From contig NZ_CP022413.2 in NCBI RefSeq assembly GCF_002222595.2, positions 2,124,001 through 2,188,000 of the forward strand: DNA of 64,000 nt. The letters run 5' to 3'. The position numbers and the translations under genes are program-made. Under the pieces are notes generated by a model. That model was not told the origin of the DNA and made no database searches. It worked only from the letters and a program-made list of their open reading frames with translations. Shown here in pieces: positions 26,156 to 36,233 of this stretch (the first letter of the stretch is position 1; each line of letters begins with the position of its first letter). The stretch comes from Blautia hansenii DSM 20583 (GTDB lineage Bacteria > Bacillota > Clostridia > Lachnospirales > Lachnospiraceae).

Positions 26156-26892
26156 ATTTCCACCTCTTTTGTGTCTGGCTGAACCAGCACTACTGCTATA
26201 TTATCTTTACCGCCGTTTTCATTTGCCAGAGAAACAAGACGCATTCCCATTTCCCTTAAATCCCTGCTTGTATTTGCAATTCTCCAGATTTCCTCATCAG
26301 AAACCATATTAGACAATCCATCTGAGCATAATAGTAAGGTACTGTTTTCCTTTAAATGTATGTCAAAAAAGTCTACCTCTATCTCCGGACTAATACCGAT
26401 TACCCTTGTAATCTTATTCTTATCCGGATGATTTTGTGCTTCTTCTTTCGTCAGCAATCCTCGTCTTACTAATTCCTGTACAAGGGAATGATCCTTTGTA
26501 ATCTGAGTAATCCGATCCTCTATGAGATACAGTCTGCTGTCACCTACATTAGCTACATAAGCATAGTCATCTACAACAGTAACAAGTACCATGGTCGTTC
26601 CCATTCCTGACATATCTGCATGTGTTCTGGCTTTCTCAAGAACCTTACGATTTGCTTCTTCTATTGCGCTGCGGATAATCTTTATGGGATTTTGATTTTC
26701 ATCTTCTAAAACAGAATGAAGAAATGTCTGAACGGCAAAGCTGGAAGCAAAATCTCCTGCATTATGCCCTCCCATTCCATCTGCAACGATAAAAAGATTT
26801 GGCAAATTTCCTACCGGCTCCTCAGATGCAAACACAAAGTCCTGATTTACCTGACGTTTCTGTCCCACATCAGTTACAGAATATGATTTCAT
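26149..26892 (-). CDS. stp: PP2C-type serine/threonine phosphatase
   Basis: Metal-dependent phosphatase that reverses PrkC phosphorylation. At 247 residues it is the minimal bacterial PP2C. Metal-binding motifs are visible: the early DVGQKRQVNQDF, VADGMGGHNAGDFAS, GMGTTMV, NVGDSRLYL and the late LLCSDGLSN and ENGGKDNIAVVLV. The start follows rlmN by one base and the end overlaps prkC, the standard kinase-phosphatase pairing in Firmicutes. Confidence 0.96.
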   Translation of the reverse strand: MKSYSVTDVGQKRQVNQDFVFASEEPVGNLPNLFIVADGMGGHNAGDFASSFAVQTFLHSVLEDENQNPIKIIRSAIEEANRKVLEKARTHADMSGMGTTMVLVTVVDDYAYVANVGDSRLYLIEDRITQITKDHSLVQELVRRGLLTKEEAQNHPDKNKITRVIGISPEIEVDFFDIHLKENSTLLLCSDGLSNMVSDEEIWRIANTSRDLREMGMRLVSLANENGGKDNIAVVLVQPDTKEVEIC

Positions 26893-26893
26893 C

Positions 26894-27940
26894 TTACGAG
26901 TCCTCTTTCTTATCGATATAACTTTTCCTTAGCTGTCCACAGGCCCCGTCAATATCCCGGCCCATTTCCCTTCTAATAGTAACATTTATTTGGTATTTTT
27001 CAAGTTTATTTTTGAAATTCTCTATAACTTTTTTGTCTGACTGCACGTAATCCCGCTCCTTAATGGGGTTTACAGGGATTAAATTCACATGACAATTCAG
27101 CCCCTTAATCAGCCGTGCCAGCTCCTCTGCGTCCTCTTTTGTGTCATTCTTTCCGCCTACAAGGCTGTATTCAAAGGTAAGTCTTCTGCCGGTTTTCTCA
27201 AAATAATTCCTGCACGCCTCCAACACTTCTTCAATAGAATATTTATTGGCTATGGGCATCAGCTCTGCACGCTTCTCCTGATTGGAAGCATGAAGGGAAA
27301 TCGCCAGTGTAATCTGCAAATTTTCCTCTGCCAGTGCGTACATTTTCGGCACAATGCCACAGGTAGATACAGTGAGATTTCGCTGACTGATATGCAGACC
27401 GTTTTCATCTGTCAGAAGTCGGATAAACTGCAATAAATTTTCATAATTGTCAAGAGGTTCTCCTGTTCCCATCACGACTACATTGGAAACACGCTCTCCC
27501 GACAGCTTCTGAATACGATAAATCTGTTCCAGCATTTCTGACGGGAGCAAATTTCTTGTCCAACCGCCAATGGTAGATGCACAAAATCTGCATCCCATTT
27601 TACATCCTACTTGAGAAGAAATACACACGCTGTTTCCGTGTTTATATTTCATCAATACGCTTTCCACTACATTTCCGTCAGGAAGGGCAAAAAGATATTT
27701 CTGTGTTCCGTCTATTTTTGAAGTCTGCACTTCCAGCATTTTCAATGTAGTCAGTACACAGCGCTCTTTTAATTTTTCCCGAAGGGCTGCGGACAGATTG
27801 CTCATTTCATCAAAGCTCTCTGCCTGCTTTTGATGCAGCCATTCATAAATCTGCTTTGCACGAAAAGCCTTTTCTCCCATTTCAATCATCACATTTTTTA
27901 GCTGTACCAGACTTAGGGATTTTATTTCTATCTGTTCCAT
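26894..27940 (-). CDS. rlmN: Dual-specificity 23S rRNA/tRNA adenine-C2 methyltransferase
   Basis: Radical-SAM enzyme that methylates A2503 of 23S rRNA and A37 of some tRNAs. The 348-residue protein has the CxxxCxxC cluster at Cys113, Cys117 and Cys120 (CKMGCRFC), VMGTGEPLDN for SAM binding, and a C-terminal DIDGACGQLR with the methyl-carrying cysteine. RlmN rather than Cfr is supported by the operon position and overall length. It overlaps the end of rsmB by 13 bases. Confidence 0.96.
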   Translation of the reverse strand: MEQIEIKSLSLVQLKNVMIEMGEKAFRAKQIYEWLHQKQAESFDEMSNLSAALREKLKERCVLTTLKMLEVQTSKIDGTQKYLFALPDGNVVESVLMKYKHGNSVCISSQVGCKMGCRFCASTIGGWTRNLLPSEMLEQIYRIQKLSGERVSNVVVMGTGEPLDNYENLLQFIRLLTDENGLHISQRNLTVSTCGIVPKMYALAEENLQITLAISLHASNQEKRAELMPIANKYSIEEVLEACRNYFEKTGRRLTFEYSLVGGKNDTKEDAEELARLIKGLNCHVNLIPVNPIKERDYVQSDKKVIENFKNKLEKYQINVTIRREMGRDIDGACGQLRKSYIDKKEDS

Positions 27941-29292
27941 TCTGTTTTCCTCTTTAATCTCGCAATGAAAAATCCATCACAATCATGTACTCCCGAAAGA
28001 AGCTGTAAATATCCTTCCTTTGTGGTATCGCTTCTCAGTTCTTCGCAGAGATAATCATCAATACTTTCTAATTCATAAGGGTAATTTTCCACAAACCAGC
28101 GGACATTTTCAATATTTTCTTCTTTGTTAATGGTACAGGTACTATAAATCAATGTACCGCCCGGTTTTACATAAGTAGAAGCCTGCTCCAGAATTTTTCT
28201 CTGCAAATTTACCAGCTCTGCAATTCCGTTCTGTGTGATATTGTATTTAATGTCTGTTTTCTTTCCGATTACGCCCAGACCGGAGCAGGGTACATCCGCA
28301 ATAAGAATATCTGCCTTTTCAAAAGACTCCGAGTCTAACTGCGTGGCATCCTTTTCTGTTACCACTACATTTAAAAAGTTCTGACGAATGGCATTTTCCC
28401 TTATGAGGTCTGTCTTTGTTCTGCTGATATCTCTGGCATCTATCCGCCCTGTTCCTTTTAACTTATCTGCAATGCACAAAGTCTTTCCGCCCGGCGCTGC
28501 ACATAAATCAATGACATAATCTCCCTCTTTTGGATCTGCCACTTCACCTACCAGCATGGAGCTGACATCCTGCACCTGAATGTTTCCCATGCGAAAAGCT
28601 TCCAAAGCAGGAAGATAATCATAGTCCTTTATATAATAGGCATTTTCCACATACGGAGCCGGTTCCACTGTTACCTTCTGTCTTTTCAGGCTGTCCAGTA
28701 CAGCTCCTTTATCTACCAGATGCTGACGAATACGAATGGTCGTAGGTTTTTCCGTTAAAAACGCCTCCAACATCTTTTCCGTCTTTTCAAATCCATACTC
28801 TCCCAAAAATTTTTCTACCAGCCATTTTGGCATGGAATATAAAACAGAAAGATATTCCACCGGCTGATCTTTTTCCGGAAAATGGATACTGCCGTACTCT
28901 CTTGCCACTTTTCTCAAAACACCGTTGACAAAACCTGTCAGATTATAAAACCCTTTTTTTCTTGCCAGCTTTACCGCTTCGTCGCAAACTGCGCTGTCCG
29001 GCACGTTGTCCATGTATAAAAGCTGATATACGCTGCTTCTTAAAATTTCACGGATAACCGGTTTCATCTTTTCCACAGGTACGGAAGAATACTGGTCTAA
29101 AATATAATCTAAACGCAGCTTGTATTCTAACGTTCCTTCGCAGACTCTGGTAAGAAAAGCTCTTTCCTGCTTTTCCAGATATTGATATTTCTCTAATGTA
29201 CTGCGGATAACCAGATGGCTGTGCTGTCCTTCTTTATTGATTTCCAGCAAAATCCCCAGTACCAATTCTCTTAAATTTACCTTATTTACCAT
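27928..29292 (-). CDS. rsmB: 16S rRNA m5C967 methyltransferase
   Basis: SAM-dependent 5-methylcytosine methyltransferase of 454 residues. The N-terminal NusB-like RNA-binding domain (about 1-140) has RAFLTRVCEGTLEYKLRLDYIL and NLTGFVNGVLRK. The C-terminal Rossmann domain carries VIDLCAAPGGKT, the catalytic ADVPCSGLGVIGKK and YSTCTINKEEN, which together hold the two cysteines of RNA m5C enzymes. It lies between fmt and rlmN. Confidence 0.95.
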   Translation of the reverse strand: MVNKVNLRELVLGILLEINKEGQHSHLVIRSTLEKYQYLEKQERAFLTRVCEGTLEYKLRLDYILDQYSSVPVEKMKPVIREILRSSVYQLLYMDNVPDSAVCDEAVKLARKKGFYNLTGFVNGVLRKVAREYGSIHFPEKDQPVEYLSVLYSMPKWLVEKFLGEYGFEKTEKMLEAFLTEKPTTIRIRQHLVDKGAVLDSLKRQKVTVEPAPYVENAYYIKDYDYLPALEAFRMGNIQVQDVSSMLVGEVADPKEGDYVIDLCAAPGGKTLCIADKLKGTGRIDARDISRTKTDLIRENAIRQNFLNVVVTEKDATQLDSESFEKADILIADVPCSGLGVIGKKTDIKYNITQNGIAELVNLQRKILEQASTYVKPGGTLIYSTCTINKEENIENVRWFVENYPYELESIDDYLCEELRSDTTKEGYLQLLSGVHDCDGFFIARLKRKTEWNR

Positions 29293-29316
29293 ACTCTATC
29301 TAATCCTCTAATTCTT

Positions 29317-30249
29317 CTATCCAAGGATTTCTCCTTCCGAAACGGAGTAGCCTCTTAAGAAAGCTGCCGCATCCATGCGTTTCTTTCCTTCTAACTGAAG
29401 CTCACGAATTTTCAGCAGTCCTTCCCCTGTCTGTACGCAAATACCGTCTTTTTCGATTTTTACGATTTCACCCGTCTGTCTGTGGGCAGTATCCTCTAAA
29501 ACCTCTGCTTTCCAAAGCTTTAACATTTTCCCATGAACTTTTGTATAAGCGCTTGGCCATGGATTTAAACCACGGATTAACTGCTCGATTTCTTTTGCTT
29601 TGCAGTCCCATTTAATTTCTCCCATACCTTTGCTAATCATGGAAGCATAAGCAGTTGTACTTTCTTTTGGCTGTTTTACTCTCACTGCTTTGCCTTCTTC
29701 CAAATCCTTTAAAACCTTTACGCAAAGCTTTGCTCCCGCTTCGCTTAACTTATCAAACAGGCTTCCTCCTGTCTCGTCTTCTGCAATAGGTACAACCACT
29801 TTATCCATCATATCTCCGGTATCAATTCCCTCATCCATCTGCATAATGGTAACGCCGGACTCTTTGTCTCCGTTAATAACAGCCCACTGAATAGGCGCTG
29901 CTCCTCTGTATGCCGGAAGTAAAGAAGCATGGACGTTCACACATCCGAAACGAGGCATTTCCAGAATTTCCTTTGTGATAATCTGACCAAAAGCAGCTAC
30001 CACAATTACATCCGGTTTTAAGCCTCTTAAAGTTTCGATAAATTCCGGTTCTTTTGCTCTTTTGGGCTGATATACCGGCAAATCATATTTCAAAGCCACT
30101 TCTTTTACCGGTGTTGGCATGAGGTTTTTTCCTCTTCCCTTTGGCTTATCCGGCTGTGTTACTACGCCAACTATCTCATAACCGCTTCTTACAATTTCTT
30201 CTAAGGTTCCCGTTGCAAAATCGGGTGTTCCCATGAAAACTACTCTCAT
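29317..30249 (-). CDS. fmt: Methionyl-tRNA formyltransferase
   Basis: Formylates initiator Met-tRNA using 10-formyltetrahydrofolate. The 310-residue protein shows VFMGTPDFATGTLEEI at the N-terminus, the catalytic NVHASLLPAYRGAAPIQWAVI and MDEGIDTGDM, and a C-terminal tRNA-binding domain with RGLNPWPSAYT. ATG 30249 overlaps the def stop in an ATGA junction. Confidence 0.97.
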   Translation of the reverse strand: MRVVFMGTPDFATGTLEEIVRSGYEIVGVVTQPDKPKGRGKNLMPTPVKEVALKYDLPVYQPKRAKEPEFIETLRGLKPDVIVVAAFGQIITKEILEMPRFGCVNVHASLLPAYRGAAPIQWAVINGDKESGVTIMQMDEGIDTGDMMDKVVVPIAEDETGGSLFDKLSEAGAKLCVKVLKDLEEGKAVRVKQPKESTTAYASMISKGMGEIKWDCKAKEIEQLIRGLNPWPSAYTKVHGKMLKLWKAEVLEDTAHRQTGEIVKIEKDGICVQTGEGLLKIRELQLEGKKRMDAAAFLRGYSVSEGEILG

Positions 30250-30725
30250 TCTTCATCCTCCTCATAGCTTGTGTGATGAAGCTCGCCTTCCACCAATTCT
30301 GTATATAATCTTCCGTGAAGGTGGTCTGTTTCATGGCAGATTGCTCTTGCCAAAAGCTCTTCACCTTCTAAAATAAATTCCTGCATATCTTCATCAAAGG
30401 CTCTTACTTTCACATAATTCGGGCGTGTTACCACTCCTGACATTCCCGGAACGCTCAAGCATCCTTCTTCTCCTGTCTGAGAACCGGAGGTTTCTATAAT
30501 TTCAGGGTTAATCAGTACAATGGGGTCTTCTCCCGTAGTGTCAATGACTACAATCTGTTTTAAAATTCCCACCTGAGGCGCTGCCAATCCTACTCCGTAA
30601 GCTTCATACATAGTATCAAACATGTCGTCAATGAGCTCTCTGATTTTCGGAGTCATTTTCTCTACCTTTCTGCACTCTTTTGTAAGTATATCGTCACCCT
30701 GTGTTCTGATTTGTCTTAATGCCAT
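30246..30725 (-). CDS. def: Peptide deformylase
   Basis: Metal-dependent removal of the N-formyl group from nascent proteins. The 159-residue protein keeps the three family motifs GVGLAAPQVG, EGCLSVPG and HETDHLHG (HExxH-type metal site). Length and start fit type 1 deformylases. It is translationally coupled to fmt. Confidence 0.97.
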   Translation of the reverse strand: MALRQIRTQGDDILTKECRKVEKMTPKIRELIDDMFDTMYEAYGVGLAAPQVGILKQIVVIDTTGEDPIVLINPEIIETSGSQTGEEGCLSVPGMSGVVTRPNYVKVRAFDEDMQEFILEGEELLARAICHETDHLHGRLYTELVEGELHHTSYEEDEE

Positions 30726-30740
30726 TTTTTCTCTCCTTTT

Positions 30741-32966
30741 CTAAACGTTAAAATCAAATTGTATATAAATGTCCTGAAAACCTTTATTTACTGCAATATA
30801 TTTTTCCAGTGCATCTTTTAGCCTGACCAGAATTTCTCTGTTTTCATGGCGCATATATAAAACCATTTTATAATAGTCCTGCACCTTTGCAACTGTTTCG
30901 GGAGCAGGTCCTACTAAAATCAAATCTTCTTTTTTATATATTTTTTCTATATATTTTCGGCAGTATTCCATTGCCTGTTTTAATAATTCTTCGTTTTTAC
31001 AAGAGCCTCTCACTGCTGTCATAAAAGCAGCCGGCGGGTAATCCATCAAAAGGCGATAGCCAATCTCTGCCTGATAAAAAGCTTCATAATCCTGCGCTGC
31101 CGCCGCCAAAATACTGTAATGCTCCGGATGATAGGTTTGAATAACCGCCTCACCCTTTTTTCGACCTCTTCCTGCCCTTCCTACTGCCTGTAAAAGAAGC
31201 TGAAAGGTCTTTTCAGACGCCCGATAATCTTCACTGTATAAGGATAAATCAGCTGCCAAAACACCCACAAATGTTACATTCGGAAAATCATGTCCCTTTA
31301 CAATCATCTGCGTACCAATGAGAATATCTGCTTCCCCTGCCGCAAAGGCAGACAGCACCTTTTCATGTCCACCTTTGTTTTTTGTGGTATCTGCATCCAT
31401 GCGGAGAATTCTGGCATCAGGGAAGCTTTTCTTCAGCAGCGTTTCTATCTGCTGCGTTCCTGCCTTAAATCCTCCAATATAAGGAGAGCCGCAGGACGGA
31501 CAGGTTTTTACCTGTGGTATCTCATAGCCGCAGTAATGACAAATCATCTTTCCGTTTCTGTGAGCAGTAAGAGAAACATCACAATGGGGACATTTCACTA
31601 CATAACCGCAAGACCTGCAACTGACAAAACCTGTATATCCTCTCCTGTTGAGGAATAAAATGCTTTGCTCTTTTTTTTGTAATCGTTCTTCAAGCTTCTC
31701 TGTCAGTACATGGCTGAAAATCGAACGATTTCCAGTCTTTAATTCTGCTTTCAAGTCTACGATTTCTACCTCTGGAAGCTCTTTTCCTCCATATCTCTCA
31801 TTTAGATATAAAAGCTGATATTCACCTGCTTTTCCTCTGTAATAGCTGTCTACACTGGGAGAAGCAGAACCCATAACTACCCTTGCACTTTCCATTTTCC
31901 CTCGCTGGACAGCGGTTTCTCTTGCATGGTAGCAAGGTGTTTTCTCACTTTTATAGGAGTCCTCATGCTCCTCATCAATAATAATCAGTCCCAGATTTGG
32001 AAAAGGTGTAAACAAGGCAGAGCGTGGACCAATGACAACGGAAATTTCTCCCTTTTTTGCCCTTTCAAACTGGTCAAAACGTTCTCCCACAGATAAACGG
32101 GAATTGATAACAGACACACAGGAGCCAAAACGGCTGTAAAACCGCACTACATTTTGATAAGTCAAGGCAATCTCCGGAATAAGTACAATGACCTGCTTTC
32201 CCTGTTTTAATACAGCCTCTATAAGCTCCATATAGACCTGTGTTTTGCCGCTTCCCGTCACCCCTTTTATAAGGCAAGGACGAGGCTGCTCCTGCTGCCA
32301 TTCTTTGAAAATCTCGCTCACAACTTCCTTCTGTTCCTTGGAAAGCTGGTACTCATATCCCCTTTGTGCATCTTTCGGTACAGGAGTACGATACAATCGT
32401 TCTCTTTCAACAGCAATCAGCTTCTTTTCTTCCATTCCTTTAATCACTGATGAGGAAAGCTTTAAAGTGTCCATTGCCTCCTTATATTCCAGCACCTGAT
32501 TTTCTAAAAGTGCTTCCATAAGACGGGCTTTTGCCAGATAATGCTTCCTTGTAAATTCTTCCAGATAAGTCTGCCCTTCTTCCTTTGAAATCAGAAGTCG
32601 TATATATTTTTTTTCTTTTGCAGAAGCTTTTTCCTTTACTAAAAGCACGGTTTTTAATGCCTGATTAACGGTAGAGCCATAGTTTTTGGCAATCCAGCCT
32701 GCAAGGGCAATCAAATGAGACTCAATTTCAATCCCCTGTGTGACAACCTCCAAAACAGGCTTGATTTTCTCCGGTGAAAGCTTCGGTGTATCTGAAATTC
32801 CAATGACATAACCGCTTATTTTTCTGTTTCCGTTTCCAAAGGAAACCAGCACTTTTTTTCCGATTTCCACCTGATTTTGCAAATTCTCCGGAATTTCATA
32901 CTGAAAACTTTTATCCAGCTTTTCCTGAGAAATGTCTACGATAATATCTGCATAAACTTTACTCAT
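30741..32966 (-). CDS. priA: Primosomal replication restart helicase
   Basis: DEAH-type 3'-5' helicase that restarts stalled forks. The 741-residue protein has an N-terminal 3'BD domain, Walker A GVTGSGKTQVY (about 235), DEEH in IIDEEHEDSYK, and four zinc-binding cysteine pairs in CRSCGYVVKCPHC, CHYCG and CPSCGSPY. Helicase motif AVGRAGRG follows. Its ATG overlaps murE in an ATGA junction. Confidence 0.97.
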   Translation of the reverse strand: MSKVYADIIVDISQEKLDKSFQYEIPENLQNQVEIGKKVLVSFGNGNRKISGYVIGISDTPKLSPEKIKPVLEVVTQGIEIESHLIALAGWIAKNYGSTVNQALKTVLLVKEKASAKEKKYIRLLISKEEGQTYLEEFTRKHYLAKARLMEALLENQVLEYKEAMDTLKLSSSVIKGMEEKKLIAVERERLYRTPVPKDAQRGYEYQLSKEQKEVVSEIFKEWQQEQPRPCLIKGVTGSGKTQVYMELIEAVLKQGKQVIVLIPEIALTYQNVVRFYSRFGSCVSVINSRLSVGERFDQFERAKKGEISVVIGPRSALFTPFPNLGLIIIDEEHEDSYKSEKTPCYHARETAVQRGKMESARVVMGSASPSVDSYYRGKAGEYQLLYLNERYGGKELPEVEIVDLKAELKTGNRSIFSHVLTEKLEERLQKKEQSILFLNRRGYTGFVSCRSCGYVVKCPHCDVSLTAHRNGKMICHYCGYEIPQVKTCPSCGSPYIGGFKAGTQQIETLLKKSFPDARILRMDADTTKNKGGHEKVLSAFAAGEADILIGTQMIVKGHDFPNVTFVGVLAADLSLYSEDYRASEKTFQLLLQAVGRAGRGRKKGEAVIQTYHPEHYSILAAAAQDYEAFYQAEIGYRLLMDYPPAAFMTAVRGSCKNEELLKQAMEYCRKYIEKIYKKEDLILVGPAPETVAKVQDYYKMVLYMRHENREILVRLKDALEKYIAVNKGFQDIYIQFDFNV

Positions 32967-34435
32967 TTATTCTGTTTATCTTCTTCTAAGATTTCCTGAA
33001 TAAGCACACGCTCATCCATAGGATATTTTTTGCCCTTAATTTCCTGATAGTCCTCGTGACCTTTTCCTGCCAAAACTACAATGTCGCCCGGCTGTCCGTG
33101 ATGAATGGCATAGGCAATGGCCTCTTTTCTGTCAATGATTTCCACATATTTTCCGTTTGTCTTTCCAATGCCGATTTTAATATCATCAATAATCTCCTGC
33201 GGTTCTTCATCACGGGGATTATCCGAAGTAATAATGGTTAAATCTGCCAGTTTACCGGACACTTCTCCCATTTCATAACGGCGGAGCTTGGAGCGGTTGC
33301 CTCCACATCCGAATAAACATACCAGACGATTTGGTTTATACTCTTTTAGCGTTGTCAAAAGGCTCTCCAGACTCATGGCATTGTGTGCGTAATCAATCAT
33401 CAAGGTAAATTCATCAGAAACTTTTACCATCTCAATTCTGCCTTTTACCTTTGCCTGCTTTAACGCTTTTTGAATATTCTCCGGCGTTACGCCGAAATGT
33501 CTGCACACGGCAATGGCGGTCAGAGAATTGTATACGCTGAAGGCTCCCGGCAAATCAATTTCCACAGGAAAATTCATCAAGCCTTTTACATCATAGGCAA
33601 TTCCAAGTGTTCCTTTTCCTGTTACCAGCTTTGTGTTTTCTGCTCTTAAATCTGCCTTTTCGGAAAATCCGAAGGTTTCCACCTGACAGGTATGTCCCTC
33701 TAAAATCTCATCTAAATGGTCTGCATCTGCATTAAAAATACCCACCTTGCACTGCTTAAACAGAAGCGCCTTGCAGTGAAGATAATCTGCAAAGTCCTTG
33801 TGCTCATTTGGTCCGATATGGTCCGGCTCAATATTGGTAAAAATACCGATATCAAATTGAAAACCTGCTGTTCTGTGAAGCATCAAACCCTGAGAAGAAA
33901 CCTCCATAACCACGCTGTCGCAGCCTGCCTCTACCATTTCTGCAAAGTATTTCTGAACCAGATAAGACTCCGGTGTGGTATTGGCAGAAGGAATTTTCTT
34001 CTCGCCGATAATGGTTTCAATGGTTCCGATAAGTCCTGTTTTATGACCGGCATTTTCCAAAATGGACTTTACAAGATAGGTTGTGGTTGTTTTTCCTTTT
34101 GTTCCCGTAATTCCTATGGTCTTTAATTTCTCTGCCGGATGTCCGAACCATGCGGCGGAGATACATGCCATGGCATAACGGCTGTTTTCCACCTGAATAA
34201 CGGTTACTTCTTCCGGCACTTCCACCTTATCCTGCACAATTAAAACAGCTGCGCCTTTTTCTGCCACATCTTTGGCATAAGCGTGTCCGTCTGAAACCGC
34301 ACCTTTTATACAGAAAAACAGACAGCCTTTTTCTGCTTTTCTGGAGTCAAATGTAATATTTGTAATTTCTTTATCCATTGTACCCTGAAGACACTGATAT
34401 TCCAGCTTCTCCAGTAAATCTGCTAATTTTTTCAT
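32963..34435 (-). CDS. murE: UDP-MurNAc-tripeptide synthetase, meso-diaminopimelate type
   Basis: Adds the third amino acid to the peptidoglycan precursor. The 490-residue Mur ligase shows GITGTKGKTTTTYLV (ATP loop, near residue 105), the NTTPES substrate region and the ITSDNPRDEEP motif. DNPR at this site marks meso-diaminopimelate rather than lysine use. The start at 34435 (MKKLADLL) is preferred over an upstream ATG at 34456, which lacks a ribosome site. First gene of the murE-priA-def-fmt operon. Confidence 0.93.
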   Translation of the reverse strand: MKKLADLLEKLEYQCLQGTMDKEITNITFDSRKAEKGCLFFCIKGAVSDGHAYAKDVAEKGAAVLIVQDKVEVPEEVTVIQVENSRYAMACISAAWFGHPAEKLKTIGITGTKGKTTTTYLVKSILENAGHKTGLIGTIETIIGEKKIPSANTTPESYLVQKYFAEMVEAGCDSVVMEVSSQGLMLHRTAGFQFDIGIFTNIEPDHIGPNEHKDFADYLHCKALLFKQCKVGIFNADADHLDEILEGHTCQVETFGFSEKADLRAENTKLVTGKGTLGIAYDVKGLMNFPVEIDLPGAFSVYNSLTAIAVCRHFGVTPENIQKALKQAKVKGRIEMVKVSDEFTLMIDYAHNAMSLESLLTTLKEYKPNRLVCLFGCGGNRSKLRRYEMGEVSGKLADLTIITSDNPRDEEPQEIIDDIKIGIGKTNGKYVEIIDRKEAIAYAIHHGQPGDIVVLAGKGHEDYQEIKGKKYPMDERVLIQEILEEDKQNK

Positions 34436-34500
34436 ATTTTCATATTCCCCTTTCATAATCGGGTGTAGAATTTATCTTTCTCTTTAGAATAACACAAAAA

Positions 34501-34527
34501 CAGGAGAAGGGGCAAGCCCCTCTCCCA
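34501..34527 (-). terminator. Intrinsic terminator after the asparagine synthetase homologue
   Basis: GC-rich hairpin with GGAGAAGGGGC/GCCCCTCTCC arms, followed by a TGTTTTTG tract on the minus strand, about 25 bases after the gene. Confidence 0.85.
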
Positions 34528-34553
34528 TGCCTTGCAGATTTTTAATAAAACCA

Positions 34554-36221
34554 TTATTCTTTTATTTTTATTTTATATTTTTCCAGCCAGTAATTCACTT
34601 GCAGCATATATGCCAGCATCTGCGGTCCTGCCATAAGCTGGCCATACCATGGTTTTCCGTAATCGGAAGGACTGCTTAAAAACCGCTTTACCTTCTTTTC
34701 ATCCAAAAACTGTTTTACAGGGGCATCCGGTCTTGCCAGAACACCTTTTAATTCTTCTCCCAGTAGCTTTTCATAGAAAGGATTATAGGTTTTTGGATAA
34801 GGACTTTTCTTTCTCCATAAAACGTCCTTCGGCAACAAGCCCTCGCCCGCAAAGCGCAGCAGCCCTTTTACCGTATGATTTCTATATTTCATATCCCATG
34901 GAACATTCCACAAATACTGCACAATTCTCTCATCTGCAAATGGCACTCTTGCATCCAAGCCACAAGCTCGGCTGGTTCTGTCCATTCTGTCTAAAAGTGT
35001 TGCCATAAACCATTTCAGATTTAAATAAGAAATCTCTCTTCGCCTTTTTTCTCTGCCTGTTTCACCTTCCAGCGCCGGTGTATCCTCTATGGTTTTTTCA
35101 TAGGCTTCTCTTGCATACTCTTCCATAGGAAGACGCTCTATCCATGTATCTGCCAAAAGTGTCTGACGTGGCTTCATATCAAAAGACCATGGGAAAGCTC
35201 TCATAGCAAAGCTCTCTTCCTTATAAAACCAAGGATAGCCTCCGAAAATCTCGTCTGCCCCTTCCCCTGTTAAAACCACTTTTCTTTCCTTTGCCGTCTG
35301 TTCGCAAAAGTACAGCATTGAGCCTTCCACATCTGCCATACAAGGCAAATCTGCCGCATCCACGGCTTTATACAGATAAGCCACCAAATCATCATTGTCA
35401 CATTCCAGATATCGATGCTTTGTGTCTGCATACTGTACCATTTTTTCTACCCATGGTCTGTCCTGACTGGGCTGAAACGCATTTGCCTTAAAATATTTCC
35501 GGTTTCCTTCAAAGTCAAAAGAAAAGGTATCCAGCTGCTGCCCCTGTCTTTTCAGTTCCTTTGCACAGATTGCCGTTACCAGACTGCTGTCTATCCCTCC
35601 TGACAAAAAGGTACTCACAGGGGTATTCGCCTGCATCTGACGTTTTACAGCATCTTTGAGCAACCATGCTGTTTTTTCCACAGTTTCAGGAAAAGAGTCT
35701 TTATGCTTAAAGCTTTCTAATTTCCAATATATGCGCTTTTGCAGTTTTCCCTCTTGAAAAACTACATATTGTGCCGGAATCACCTCTGAAATTCCCTGAA
35801 AAATATCGGCAGTGCGGCTTTTCGCAGGCCCCAGTGCAAAAATTTCACACAGTCCCTCCGTTGTTACAACAGCCTCTATTCCCGAATTTTCCAGCACGTC
35901 TTGAATTGTCGAGCCAAAGAAAATCTTATTTTTAAATAGGGTATAATACAGCGGTTTTACTCCTATTTTATCTCTGCAAAGTATAGCCTTTCTTTCTTTT
36001 CCATCCCAAAGCGCCAGAGCAAATGTGCCGTTTATTTTTTTAAAGAAGTCTTCTCCGTATTCTCGGTATCCTTTTAAACATATTTCCGGCACATCTCCCT
36101 TTACAATGAAAATTCCTCTGCCGGTTAATTCTCTTTTTAATTCCTCGAAATTGTATATTCCTCCGTCAAAAACAAGCTTATCTTCTGAAGTTTCTAATGT
36201 AAAATCAAAAAATCCTCTCAT
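34554..36221 (-). CDS. Asparagine synthetase homologue lacking the glutaminase cysteine
   Basis: A 555-residue AsnB-family protein. The synthetase domain is intact, with the PP-loop SGGIDSS at residues 207-213, LTGEGADEIFGGY and RMDRTSRACGLDARVPF. The N-terminal glutaminase domain is abnormal: it starts MRGFFDF instead of MCGI, so the nucleophilic Cys2 is Arg, and about 45-50 residues that normally separate the start from the (F)NGEIYNF segment are missing; that segment reads FDGGIYNF here. The ribosome site AAAGGAG fixes the start. It should not hydrolyse glutamine; ammonia-dependent synthesis or another amide ligation is likely. It lies 12 bases after dpaB, suggesting expression during sporulation. 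Confidence 0.85.
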   Translation of the reverse strand: MRGFFDFTLETSEDKLVFDGGIYNFEELKRELTGRGIFIVKGDVPEICLKGYREYGEDFFKKINGTFALALWDGKERKAILCRDKIGVKPLYYTLFKNKIFFGSTIQDVLENSGIEAVVTTEGLCEIFALGPAKSRTADIFQGISEVIPAQYVVFQEGKLQKRIYWKLESFKHKDSFPETVEKTAWLLKDAVKRQMQANTPVSTFLSGGIDSSLVTAICAKELKRQGQQLDTFSFDFEGNRKYFKANAFQPSQDRPWVEKMVQYADTKHRYLECDNDDLVAYLYKAVDAADLPCMADVEGSMLYFCEQTAKERKVVLTGEGADEIFGGYPWFYKEESFAMRAFPWSFDMKPRQTLLADTWIERLPMEEYAREAYEKTIEDTPALEGETGREKRRREISYLNLKWFMATLLDRMDRTSRACGLDARVPFADERIVQYLWNVPWDMKYRNHTVKGLLRFAGEGLLPKDVLWRKKSPYPKTYNPFYEKLLGEELKGVLARPDAPVKQFLDEKKVKRFLSSPSDYGKPWYGQLMAGPQMLAYMLQVNYWLEKYKIKIKE

Positions 36222-36233
36222 GTCCCTGCTCCT

